33,553 nucleotides of DNA from Lentibacillus salicampi (lineage in GTDB: Bacteria; Bacillota; Bacilli; Bacillales; Amphibacillaceae), in NCBI RefSeq assembly GCF_004565465.1, contig NZ_SRHY01000035.1, positions 1 through 33,553 of the forward strand, in the 5' to 3' direction. Each line of letters opens with the position of its first letter. The stretch's first letter is position 1. Shown here one piece after another: positions 1 to 6,883 of this stretch. Position numbers and translations under genes: made by a program. The notes below the pieces were generated by a model, which saw nothing but the letters and a program-made list of their open reading frames with translations, was not told the origin of the DNA and made no database searches.

Positions 1-2
1 AA

Positions 3-125
3 GATGCTTTAAAAAAGACCAATAACAAATTCAAACAACTAATCAAAGGTCAATTACATCAATGGTTTTCCGCCTTGCCCAATTATATCAAGGCTTATCT
101 GCCTAATTTGTGCTGCGAAAGTTGA
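3..125 (+). CDS. C-terminal end of an unidentified gene, possibly a transposase (partial)
   Basis: An open frame enters from the left edge and ends at a TGA after 40 codons. The visible tail reads FKQLIKGQLHQWFSALPNY followed by IKAYLPNLCCES. It resembles the basic/hydrophobic C-terminal tails I associate with IS4-type transposases of Bacillaceae, but I cannot confirm the family from 40 residues. It converges on the TOMM operon, whose last gene stops at 187, and it overlaps a short minus-strand frame that looks like a truncated operon gene. That arrangement fits an insertion element abutting the cluster. Terminal inverted repeats cannot be checked because only one end is present. Confidence 0.35.
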   Translation, partial: DALKKTNNKFKQLIKGQLHQWFSALPNYIKAYLPNLCCES

Positions 126-190
126 GTTAAGTATTTTTGCCTACTGTAAAGCAGTTTTAGTAAACTATTCCCATTTCCCAATTTCGTCAT
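95..190 (-). pseudogene. Possible truncated start of a fourth gene of the TOMM operon
   Basis: An ATG at 190 overlaps the stop of the SagB-like gene as ATGA, the typical coupling of operon genes. The frame begins MTKLGNGNSLLKLLYSRQ and ends after 31 codons, inside the region covered by the plus-strand partial gene that ends at 125. The simplest reading is the first 15-25 codons of a further cluster gene (for example an exporter or protease) fused to foreign sequence. A chance frame is the alternative; the coding evidence is only the overlap. Confidence 0.3.
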
Positions 191-1020
191 TTTTTGTCTT
201 TCCTTATCGATATCGGAGTAGTATAGTTTCCATCATTTAACTCTAATTGTTTCGTAATGGAATCATGCTCCTTACCAAGGAGGTGTGTTAATAAAACCAT
301 TTCTTCTTTTGTATTCGCTCCAATTAAATTTGATAATTTATCATCAAAGAATCCGCCCAAAGCTCTGCATGAAAGCCCTAATGGATTACAAAGAAGATAT
401 AAATTTTGCGATACATGCCCCGCATCTATAAGAAGATATCTATACCCTCTGTCACCGTACTTAAATAAAGTATTTGATAACATAGCTGTAGTTACAATTG
501 CAAAAGAGCATCGATTTGCAGCATATTTATTATCTTTCAATACTATGCAATCTTTTAACTCATCACGATAGTCACCTCTTACCACCATTTTAATTTGACT
601 CGTTTCCGGTTCCCATATATAAATTCCTTTTTCAACATTTTCTATGTTGAATACAAAAACATATAAATAAACTGGATACCTGCTTCCTGCAGATGGTACA
701 GAAGTTAAATGGAATTCAGTCCTATTAGAATTCAAACCATAAGAATAAATCAATAAATTAGCTAAGGTTTCCCTATTAATTGGAACCCTTACATCATGTA
801 AACTAGATGATCGTCTTCTCTTCAAAGCTTGCGAAATATCTCCTTCTAATTTGCCAGCATATTCATCCATACGATAGGATTTACGTGAGTGGATTTTTTT
901 TCTAGCTGGGAAGTCCGGATAATCAGATATTTTCTGATTTTGAATTCTTGTCATACTTGTATTATTATGAAAAAGTTTAGCAAGTAAGTACTCATCTCTT
1001 AAGTCCCTTGTTATTTTAAT
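187..1020 (-). CDS. SagB/ThcOx-type FMN-dependent azoline dehydrogenase (TOMM cluster)
   Basis: The nitroreductase-fold enzyme of azole-RiPP clusters; family members oxidise azolines made by the YcaO cyclodehydratase to aromatic thiazoles or oxazoles using FMN. Counting from the first ATG (954), the flavin-binding PSAGSRYP is at residues 87-94, the Lys-Tyr pair matching the catalytic KY of the McbC/SagB family is in KYGDRGYR at 165-172, and DAGHVSQNL is at 177-185. The ATG at 954 lacks a good ribosome site and leaves out a family-like LAKLFHNNTS segment just upstream. I therefore extend to an ATT at 1020, which has AGGGAGGA eight bases before it; no ATG, GTG or TTG lies in this frame between the YcaO stop and 954. 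That gives 277 aa. It is the third gene of a minus-strand operon. The function is firm at family level; the start is inferred. Confidence 0.85.
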   Translation of the reverse strand: MKITRDLRDEYLLAKLFHNNTSMTRIQNQKISDYPDFPARKKIHSRKSYRMDEYAGKLEGDISQALKRRRSSSLHDVRVPINRETLANLLIYSYGLNSNRTEFHLTSVPSAGSRYPVYLYVFVFNIENVEKGIYIWEPETSQIKMVVRGDYRDELKDCIVLKDNKYAANRCSFAIVTTAMLSNTLFKYGDRGYRYLLIDAGHVSQNLYLLCNPLGLSCRALGGFFDDKLSNLIGANTKEEMVLLTHLLGKEHDSITKQLELNDGNYTTPISIRKDKK

Positions 1021-1027
1021 TGTAATT

Positions 1028-1035
1028 TCCTCCCT
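1028..1035 (-). promoter_or_regulatory. Ribosome binding site that decides the SagB start
   Basis: The minus strand reads AGGGAGGA here, a near-perfect Shine-Dalgarno sequence. It lies 8 bases before an ATT codon at 1020 and over 70 bases before the first ATG at 954, so it can only serve an upstream, non-canonical start. Confidence 0.6.
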
Positions 1036-1053
1036 TACGATTTTATATATTTT

Positions 1054-2331
1054 TTACGGAAATGGGTGAGGGTAAGGGTTTAAAATATTTGAATCATACC
1101 CAAGCTTTGCAGGAACATTAAATATTCTTTCACAATTCAGCATAGGATGGCTGATCTCTAAAAAGGCAAGACTTGGCATGATAACCCTCACTACATATAA
1201 CCCTGTTTTTTTAATGTCATTGCTAGTAATGTCAACGGTATATGAATCTATTCCTAAACTCTCTAAATGCTGTAATAAATCATCAAATTTAGTTATATAC
1301 CTAGGATTTTCATCTTGGAAATCTACTGTCTCTCCCTGAAACAGAAAATCTGTTGCTTCCACGTTCTCTTGATAAGCGTAGTAGGCTGAATGGTGTTCAA
1401 AATTTGTATAGCTATTGAAATCAGTATCTTTTATCTCCATGTAGCCCTCTAAGTATGCATTAACATTTAAGTTGTAACATGCACTCGCCTCTCTTATCGA
1501 ACTTAATAGTGCTTCCTCAGGGGATAAATCCGTACTTGCACCAACTGTTATATAAGGCGGAATATTATTCCTAATCACGGTTAAATAACTTGCGACTTTT
1601 ATATCATTTGTAATATCTAAAATCGTAATCTCTAACCCCAATTCCTTTATTTGATCTAAAACATTGGTTATAAATTGATTCTCTATCGATTGATGATTAA
1701 TAATAGGCATTGATAGCCTATTCTGCCACATTACCACAAAGGCATCTCTTTCTATGCATTCCAACATGCCATTAACTTTTGCATCAAATAGTGTTGTTCC
1801 AGTTGCTAAACCTGTCGATGTCATTTCCCTAATCGGTTGATGGTTATAAATTTTTTTTAAATAAACTAATTCTACTGGGATCCATTTCATCTCTTTATTC
1901 AGTTCATCGTTACCCCTTACCCAATAAAGTTCTGTCTTACTTGATACCTTCTTTAAATTTAGGTTATTAGTATATATTTGGTTATCTGTACAACGTGTAA
2001 TATCAAAAACATTTATTTTATTTTTGATATTTTCAACTTTAGATTTTAAAATAGGTCTATCTATAATCATTGAGCAATAACGTTCTATAGACTCTCCGAC
2101 TGCCCTTTCCTTTGCTTTATCAATACTACTAAAGTCATATCCCAAACCACCCATTAAACTAGTGGGAACAATAACGTTGGAGTCCCAATCCAGAATATCA
2201 GTGTTATAAGCATTAAACATTTGCATTGGAATCAATCCGATAACCATTTTATTTTCAAGTGTTTTGCCTAACTTATGTATAATTCCTGTTCTATTATCAA
2301 TTAGTTTTCTTTCCATCTCACTTAATTTCAT
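1054..2331 (-). CDS. YcaO-family azoline-forming cyclodehydratase (TOMM D protein)
   Basis: YcaO enzymes use ATP to activate the peptide backbone and cyclise Cys, Ser or Thr side chains into azolines. Three ATP/Mg-binding segments of the family are visible: AVGESIERY (about residues 77-85 from the ATG at 2331), ECIERDAF (about 191-198) and SPEEALLSSIREAS further on. The protein ends NPYPHPFP, the proline-rich PxPxP-type C-terminus typical of azoline-forming YcaOs, which inserts near the active site. The length of about 425 aa fits a stand-alone D protein. I choose the ATG at 2331, which overlaps the upstream gene by 14 bases and implies translational coupling; GTGs at 2346 and 2343 and an ATG at 2316 are alternatives. 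Base composition is much more A+T-rich than the genes beyond 3700, suggesting acquisition by transfer. Confidence 0.92.
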   Translation of the reverse strand: MKLSEMERKLIDNRTGIIHKLGKTLENKMVIGLIPMQMFNAYNTDILDWDSNVIVPTSLMGGLGYDFSSIDKAKERAVGESIERYCSMIIDRPILKSKVENIKNKINVFDITRCTDNQIYTNNLNLKKVSSKTELYWVRGNDELNKEMKWIPVELVYLKKIYNHQPIREMTSTGLATGTTLFDAKVNGMLECIERDAFVVMWQNRLSMPIINHQSIENQFITNVLDQIKELGLEITILDITNDIKVASYLTVIRNNIPPYITVGASTDLSPEEALLSSIREASACYNLNVNAYLEGYMEIKDTDFNSYTNFEHHSAYYAYQENVEATDFLFQGETVDFQDENPRYITKFDDLLQHLESLGIDSYTVDITSNDIKKTGLYVVRVIMPSLAFLEISHPMLNCERIFNVPAKLGYDSNILNPYPHPFP

Positions 2332-3280
2332 GAAGGTGTTCACCACTTTCTATTAGTCTATATACCTCACTGTTACATGCTTCACAATTTGGCAAGGAAT
2401 ATAAAGGTGATATTTGAGAAGTGAAGTCCTCTAAGGATATAACATATTCATTAAAAACAATGTCAGATTTCAGAATACTACTAAAGAATTTGATCACTTG
2501 TATTTTTAATATTCCCACTAATAATTCGACTGATCCAGGCAGAACACTATCCCTAAAATTTTCCGATGATACGGAATTTGCTTTGGTAATGTGTCTATAG
2601 TTAGGATTATTTGAATAAATACGAGATATATAACACTCATAACACAGATTTCCACTCAAAAATATTGGTCCAATTTTTAATTCATTCCACTCAGTCACCA
2701 GCTTTAAATAATGTAAATGATTGATACTACAGTTCTTGTCTACATCCTTAAAAAATGAAATATTTTCATAAGTGTCACAGGCAATTAGTAAGCTACAATT
2801 ATTAACATTTATTTCCTCGAAATCATTTACTATAACCACATTAATAATGGATTCTAAACTTTTTCCCAAATAGTATTTAATGTTCGCATTGCCAATAATA
2901 TATATGGAAGTATTTGAGAATATATCTAATTGATCTAATATATCCATTTTGTTGTTTAGATAGTTTGAAAAATACTTCTCTAATTCATTACCTTCCTTTA
3001 CAAATTTACTACTGTACTCAACATCATTTAAAATGACGAAATTTTTTTCTTGCAATAAATCTAAAACTTTGCCTACATAATCCGTCGATAAGTCAAGTAA
3101 AGATGAAATTTCAGAAATAGAATGATAACCATCTAATAAAGGAATGATCTGTTCTAATACATTCACCATTTCCCCTGTCACTTTAGTACTTTTTTTATTA
3201 TTTGTTAGTATTAGCTCTTTACTATCATTTTCATCATTAATACTGTAGTATAGACCTTTAAAAACTGGCATACTATACAA
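2318..3280 (-). CDS. E1/ThiF-like TOMM partner protein with N-terminal leader-binding domain (C protein)
   Basis: This is the partner of the YcaO enzyme: it binds the leader peptide of the precursor and delivers it to the cyclodehydratase. Residues 1-90 look like a PqqD/RRE winged-helix domain (DGYHSISEISSLLDLS, then LDLLQEKNFVIL). The rest resembles an E1/ThiF fold without a recognisable ATP-binding glycine loop, as expected for this group. Two CxxC pairs, CYEC and CEAC near the C-terminus, probably bind structural zinc. The start is TTG at 3280, with GGGGG eight bases upstream; the ATG at 3271 is spaced too far. It is the first gene of the operon. The product is unknown because no precursor is seen. 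Confidence 0.85.
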   Translation of the reverse strand: MYSMPVFKGLYYSINDENDSKELILTNNKKSTKVTGEMVNVLEQIIPLLDGYHSISEISSLLDLSTDYVGKVLDLLQEKNFVILNDVEYSSKFVKEGNELEKYFSNYLNNKMDILDQLDIFSNTSIYIIGNANIKYYLGKSLESIINVVIVNDFEEINVNNCSLLIACDTYENISFFKDVDKNCSINHLHYLKLVTEWNELKIGPIFLSGNLCYECYISRIYSNNPNYRHITKANSVSSENFRDSVLPGSVELLVGILKIQVIKFFSSILKSDIVFNEYVISLEDFTSQISPLYSLPNCEACNSEVYRLIESGEHLHEIK

Positions 3281-3565
3281 ATTAATTACCCCCTTCTTTT
3301 CAACTATAATAGCTAGGAATAACCCAATAAGATAGTTTCAAATAATATTATTGCATAAAAAACACGGAAATGTTGTCGAAATTTGTCTAATTAACAAAAA
3401 AATAAAAAATGGGATAATTATACTAAGCAAAATTATTCATTTGAATAGAAAATTTATATTTTTACTGATTTAAAATGACTAGTTTGCTCTTCCGCTCAAT
3501 CAGTATATTGATTAGAATATTTAATAATCACCGCTTTGAAATTTATGTTACGTTATAAAGCGTCA
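3281..3565. other. A+T-rich gene-free spacer upstream of the TOMM operon
   Basis: Apart from the candidate promoter, I see no RNA gene and no small peptide frame with a ribosome site on either strand; the longest minus-strand frame with a start is about 11 codons. In particular there is no Cys/Ser/Thr-rich TOMM precursor here. Confidence 0.6.
3417..3445 (-). promoter_or_regulatory. Candidate sigma-A promoter of the TOMM operon
   Basis: On the minus strand TTCAAA (3445-3440), a 17-base spacer and a perfect TATAAT (3422-3417). It would give a leader of roughly 130 bases before the TTG start at 3280. The -35 matches consensus at four of six positions. The A+T-rich context makes chance matches likely. 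Confidence 0.45.
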
Positions 3566-3670
3566 AATTACCTGACAGAACCGCCAGATTTCAACGGAAA
3601 AACGCCAAATAATCAGGCAAAAACGCCAGATTTCAACAAGAAAACGCCAAATAAGCACCTCCAGCTGAAG
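3566..3670 (+). repeat. Degenerate 21-bp tandem repeat, locus 1 (about five units)
   Basis: Units start at 3566, 3587, 3608, 3629 and 3650, exactly 21 bases apart with no indels. The middle three end in aaaacgcca and begin gatttcaac or aataatcag. Read in phase they would give seven-residue units such as DFNGKTP, NNQAKTP and DFNKKTP. They match in phase and sequence the larger array at 33111-33404 (aacatcaacggtaaaacacca). The plus frame starting at 3536 that covers them runs through a terminator into the back of the peptidase gene, so I do not call it a gene. Confidence 0.8.
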
Positions 3671-3686
3671 GCAGAAACCGAATTAA

Positions 3687-3718
3687 AAAAGATCTGCCTG
3701 CTAAACGGCAGATCTTTT
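3687..3718 (-). terminator. Rho-independent terminator of the P1-type peptidase gene
   Basis: A perfect 12-bp stem, AAAAGATCTGCC paired with GGCAGATCTTTT, has an 8-base loop. On the minus strand it is followed by a T run. It begins 7 bases past the peptidase stop. Confidence 0.9.
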
Positions 3719-3724
3719 CATTCG

Positions 3725-4702
3725 TCAATCCAGCAGTGCTTTCTCCACCACGCGTCCTTTCCGTCCTTCCGTTGTTTCGGCTTGTCGGAGTGAATTAATG
3801 ACTGCTTCCTCGGTTGTTTCAACAACAGCTTGGAAAAGTCTGTTCATGACGGGGTGGTCATCGCGTAAAAAGGATACAGTTTCCCCCGCGGACCTGCTGG
3901 CATGATCATACAAATTAGCGGTTGAAAAGGCGATGGCGATATCGCCGCTGCCATGCCCGATGATGCTGCCCGTTCGGCCCAGACCGGCGGATGCACGCTT
4001 GGCAAGCCGCTTCAGCTGCCGGTTATCAAGTGGTGCGTCTGTGGCAAAAATCATCATAATCGAGCCATCGGTTGTTTCCATATCTTTTTTGCCAAAATCA
4101 GCAAACAACGCATCTTCGCGTTTGCCGAAGTTACTGAGCACAAGGCAGCCCATTGTATAACCTTCAACCACACGTGATGCCGTTCCGATCCCGCCTTTAT
4201 AGCCGAAGCAGACCATCCCTTTTCCTGCTCCAACAGCACCTTCTTCAACCTGTCCGCCTGAAGCACCCGCAATTGCCTGTACAGCATGTTCCGGTTTGAC
4301 TGCCGGTACCCGCATTGAATTTAAATAGCTATCATTGCACTCCCCAACGACGATATTGAGAGAGCTTGCGGTATCGCCGATTTCCGGATGGTCATTAAGC
4401 ATGTATTGAAGCGTTCCTTGCATAACTGCTCCGATGCTGAAGGTGTTCGTCAGCATAATCGGTGATTCGAGCAGACCAAGCTCATCAACCTGAATAAGTC
4501 CGGCTGTTTTTCCGTACCCATTAATGATGGAACTTGCGGCACGTACCTTTTGCCGGAAAAGGCTGCCATCATGCGGCAAAATAGCGGTGACACCTGTGCA
4601 GATGGTATCCTGTTCATTAAGTTCTTCATACAGTGTGACATGTCCGGTTTGCACTCCGGCTACATCGGTAATGCCATTCGTTGACCCTCTTTTCAGTTGC
4701 AT
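3725..4702 (-). CDS. P1 (S58/DmpA) family aminopeptidase
   Basis: Family members are self-processing N-terminal-nucleophile hydrolases (D-aminopeptidase/esterase DmpA, beta-peptidyl aminopeptidases). The precursor cleaves itself into two chains, freeing a Ser or Thr nucleophile. Visible signatures: GITDVAGVQTGHVT at the N-terminus, GECNDSYLNSMR at about 120-131, EGAVGAGKGM at 154-163, and KGGIGTASRVV at 169-179, where autocleavage is expected before Thr174 or nearby. The 325-aa length is normal. AAAGGAG lies 8 bases before the ATG. It is a single-gene unit with its own terminator, divergent from the membrane protein at 4871. The natural substrate cannot be told from sequence. Confidence 0.88.
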   Translation of the reverse strand: MQLKRGSTNGITDVAGVQTGHVTLYEELNEQDTICTGVTAILPHDGSLFRQKVRAASSIINGYGKTAGLIQVDELGLLESPIMLTNTFSIGAVMQGTLQYMLNDHPEIGDTASSLNIVVGECNDSYLNSMRVPAVKPEHAVQAIAGASGGQVEEGAVGAGKGMVCFGYKGGIGTASRVVEGYTMGCLVLSNFGKREDALFADFGKKDMETTDGSIMMIFATDAPLDNRQLKRLAKRASAGLGRTGSIIGHGSGDIAIAFSTANLYDHASRSAGETVSFLRDDHPVMNRLFQAVVETTEEAVINSLRQAETTEGRKGRVVEKALLD

Positions 4703-4837
4703 AACAGGACTCCTTTTCCAGATAGATTATAGTAGCATTATAGCAGACTATTCACCGGTTGGATGACCTTGTCGCCCAACGGCAGATAAATAAATGAAAT
4801 TTCTTCGTTTTTTCATCAAACTTTCACACAAGTGGTT

Positions 4838-4863
4838 TATAATGAATGTGAAATGATTGGAGG
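4838..4863 (+). promoter_or_regulatory. TATAAT box and ribosome site of the membrane-protein gene
   Basis: A perfect TATAAT at 4838-4843 has no convincing -35. GGAGG at 4859-4863 sits 7 bases before the ATG at 4871 and marks that as the start. If transcription begins about 7 bases after the TATAAT, the leader is very short. Confidence 0.45.
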
Positions 4864-4870
4864 ATATATT

Positions 4871-5515
4871 ATGGTATCGGCTTGGGTTGTTACCAAAGTC
4901 GCCTATGTTGTTATCAGCATTGCTGCCGGTCTGATCTTTTTTTATGTGACAAGCCCGTTAGTAAAATCGGAGAAAAAACAACCGCTTGAGGAAAGTGTTT
5001 CACTCTTGATTAATTTTGTCTTGTACATATGGGTGGGAAAAATCCTGCTGAATATAGACGTTTTTATCACGGACCCTCTGGCAATATTGGCTTACCCAAG
5101 TGACTCGGATGCCTTTTATGCAGCGACACTTTTACTATTTGGGAATGTCATATATAAAGTTAAGTGGAAAGGTTTAAACATTGGCACAATCATGTCTTCA
5201 CTTGCACCAGTTTTCCTTGGTTCGGCATTTGTCTACGAATTTATTGAAGTTGTTATGAATGACAGTACACTAGCCTGGGGGCATTTAGGACTGCTTTTCT
5301 TATTGTTGCTTTTCTTTTTAATCTTCCATGAGCGACAATCATCTGTTGCAACAGCAGGGGGTATATTTACTGCCTGGAGTTTAGGACAGTTGATATTAAC
5401 ATTCTATTTGCCCTATACGACCTTGTATGGCTATATGATGACCAGATGGTTTCTGGTCCTCGTATTCATCTTAAGTATGACAAATCTTATCCAAAACAAG
5501 AGGCTGCGATCATGA
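4871..5515 (+). CDS. Multi-pass membrane protein of unknown function
   Basis: I do not recognise the family. The 214-aa protein is built from about six or seven hydrophobic helices, for example VVTKVAYVVISIAAGLIFFY at the N-terminus, LGLLFLLLLFFLIF in the middle and WFLVLVFILSMTNLI near the end, with a short basic C-terminus (QNKRLRS). It contains no cysteine, so it cannot be a CcdA/DsbD-type electron carrier even though a thioredoxin-like gene follows 71 bases downstream on the same strand. The start at 4871 is chosen for its GGAGG; an upstream ATG at 4832 lacks one. The two genes probably form a transcription unit, but the functional link is unknown. Confidence 0.75.
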   Translation: MVSAWVVTKVAYVVISIAAGLIFFYVTSPLVKSEKKQPLEESVSLLINFVLYIWVGKILLNIDVFITDPLAILAYPSDSDAFYAATLLLFGNVIYKVKWKGLNIGTIMSSLAPVFLGSAFVYEFIEVVMNDSTLAWGHLGLLFLLLLFFLIFHERQSSVATAGGIFTAWSLGQLILTFYLPYTTLYGYMMTRWFLVLVFILSMTNLIQNKRLRS

Positions 5516-5586
5516 CAGCAGCTGCATCGCATTTCAAACTTGTTCAAGTTCCATGGTTGCTGAACTCGGTTAGGGGGGTTATGTAA

Positions 5587-6201
5587 ATGAAAAAAGCGCT
5601 TATTATTGTTGTTTTGGCAGGGATGTTTGCATGGGCAGTTTATGACCTTACTGCAGATTCACAGGATGCACAGCAAGCGAATGAAAGTGAATTTACCGTT
5701 GAGGAAGATGCGTTTGAAGAATCGGAAGGAACGGATGAACCTGCTGGTGAGCTCGATGACCATGACGGTTCGGATAAAGTGGGGCTTGAACCAGGCAATA
5801 TAGCCCCGGACTTTCAATTGGAAACAATGGATGGGGAATCAATCAAACTATCCGATCTGCGCGGCCAGCGTGTCATGGTAAATTTCTGGGCAACCTGGTG
5901 TCCGCCATGCCGGGCTGAGGTGCCGGATTTACAGAAGTTTTATGAGAATAAGGATATTGAAATTTTAGCGATCAATCTTACCGGCACAGAAAAAAACAGA
6001 AGCGATGTAGACGAATTTGCCAGTGAATTCGGTATGACATTTCCGATATTGATGGACGAAAATACGGCGGTGGCCAACCAGTATCAAATACAGCCAATCC
6101 CGTCTTCCTTTATGATTGATTCTGAGGGACGGATCCAGTTTAAGGCATTAGGGGCCATGAATTATGAGCTAATGGTCCAGGAATTTGAAAAGATGTCATA
6201 A
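5587..6201 (+). CDS. Membrane-anchored TlpA/ResA-like thiol-disulfide oxidoreductase
   Basis: An extracytoplasmic thioredoxin-fold protein that probably reduces disulfides in exported proteins, such as apocytochrome c or sporulation proteins (ResA/StoA-like roles). Residues 1-20 form an uncleaved signal anchor ([16 protein letters not shown]). Residues 25-62 are a strongly acidic linker, unusually long and fitting a salt-adapted organism. The thioredoxin domain follows, with active site [15 protein letters not shown] (CxxC about 101-104) and the cis-proline segment [11 protein letters not shown]. No lipoprotein cysteine is present. A GGGGGG run 8 bases before the ATG is the ribosome site. Electron donor and target are unknown; no ccdA or cytochrome c genes are nearby. 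Confidence 0.88.
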   Translation: MKKALIIVVLAGMFAWAVYDLTADSQDAQQANESEFTVEEDAFEESEGTDEPAGELDDHDGSDKVGLEPGNIAPDFQLETMDGESIKLSDLRGQRVMVNFWATWCPPCRAEVPDLQKFYENKDIEILAINLTGTEKNRSDVDEFASEFGMTFPILMDENTAVANQYQIQPIPSSFMIDSEGRIQFKALGAMNYELMVQEFEKMS

Positions 6202-6468
6202 CCCTGATCTGACACAAAACAGGAGAGATTTGTGCCCATTCGCCGGGAATGCAAAAAGCCAGGTGACAGTACTTAGTTACCCGAGTACGTTTAATTCGAA
6301 CCCGAACATACAAAACTGGGGAGCGTTCCCCAATCGTGTTGTATTAAAATACTTCCCTCTCACTACTATAATCGAATCAAGATCAGAAAAGGGGGTACGA
6401 ATTTTTAAATCTTTCGTGCCCCCTTTCTCATATTTCTTTCGATTATAGATATAAAGAGGGAAAGGTCT
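6202..6468. other. Gene-free spacer between the thioredoxin gene and the riboflavin leader
   Basis: It holds a small hairpin at 6317-6332 (TGGGGA/TCCCCA) and the large nested palindrome described separately. Short frames on both strands cross the palindrome without ribosome sites and are not credible genes. Confidence 0.6.
6353..6462. repeat. Nested palindrome containing a strong terminator hairpin
   Basis: Three pairs of inverted arms are nested: TTCCCTCT (6353-6360) with AGAGGGAA (6455-6462); CTATAATCGAA (6366-6376) with TTCGATTATAG (6438-6448); and AAAGGGGGTACGAA (6388-6401) with TTCGTGCCCCCTTT (6413-6426). The inner hairpin probably terminates transcription from the thioredoxin gene. The outer arms are more than a terminator needs and resemble a small miniature element or structured RNA. 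Confidence 0.7.
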
Positions 6469-6497
6469 TTGCAAGTTCACTTGATAAGTGCTACACT
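6469..6497 (+). promoter_or_regulatory. ribD promoter: Candidate promoter of the riboflavin operon
   Basis: TTGCAA (6469-6474), a 17-base spacer and TACACT (6492-6497), with TG one base before the -10 (extended -10). It lies about 30 bases before the riboswitch aptamer. Confidence 0.5.
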
Positions 6498-6525
6498 ATA
6501 AAAAATCCAAATACGCATGCAAAAC

Positions 6526-6667
6526 GTTCCTTCGGGGCAGGGTGCAATTCCCGACCGACGGTAATGAGGCTTAGCTTCAAAGTCCGTGACCTGTGCGGTT
6601 TTTAACCAAGCAGTGGATCCGGTGAAACTCCGGAACCGACAGTTACAGTCTGGATGGGAGAAGGAAT
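6526..6667 (+). promoter_or_regulatory. FMN riboswitch (RFN element)
   Basis: The conserved RFN blocks occur in order: CCTTCGGGGCAGGGTG, AATTCCCGACCGACGGTAAT, AAAGTCCGTGAC, GGATCCGGTGAAACTCCGG, AACCGACAGT and GTCTGGATGGGAGAAGG. FMN binding is expected to favour the downstream terminator and switch off the ribD-ribE-ribBA-ribH operon. The variable arm between AAAGTCCGTGAC and GGATCCGG is short. Confidence 0.97.
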
Positions 6668-6778
6668 TTTTTCAGGTCGTTTACGTTTGATGAAGTGTAC
6701 GCAATCGGTGTTTTTCCATTGTGTTATTTTAGGTTACGAACACTTAATGAAACGGCTCTGTTAAATTCTGACCTTATG

Positions 6779-6805
6779 CCTCTGAAGCGAATTCAGGGGT
6801 TTTTT
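6779..6805 (+). terminator. Terminator in the riboflavin leader (riboswitch expression platform)
   Basis: CCTCTGAA pairs with TTCAGGGG around the loop gcgaa (one G-T pair), followed by six T. It stands between the aptamer and ribD, about 110 bases after the aptamer, and is the expected OFF structure. Confidence 0.85.
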
Positions 6806-6883
6806 AGTATCTAAAATGGATTGACCGGATGCGCCGTTTCTATACAAAATTCTGAAGCTCGACAGCAAAAGGAGGGGATAACC

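Noticed and set aside
3281..3540. TOMM precursor peptide upstream of the operon
   Set aside because: All minus-strand frames with a start are about 11 codons or shorter and none is rich in Cys, Ser or Thr.
3536..3793. Plus-strand 85-aa frame
   Set aside because: It consists of the 21-bp repeats, then the peptidase terminator, then the reverse of the peptidase gene; no ribosome site.
6185..6480. Short frames on both strands (67 and 87 aa) in the spacer before the riboflavin leader
   Set aside because: They run through a palindrome and terminator, lack ribosome sites and show no protein-like composition.
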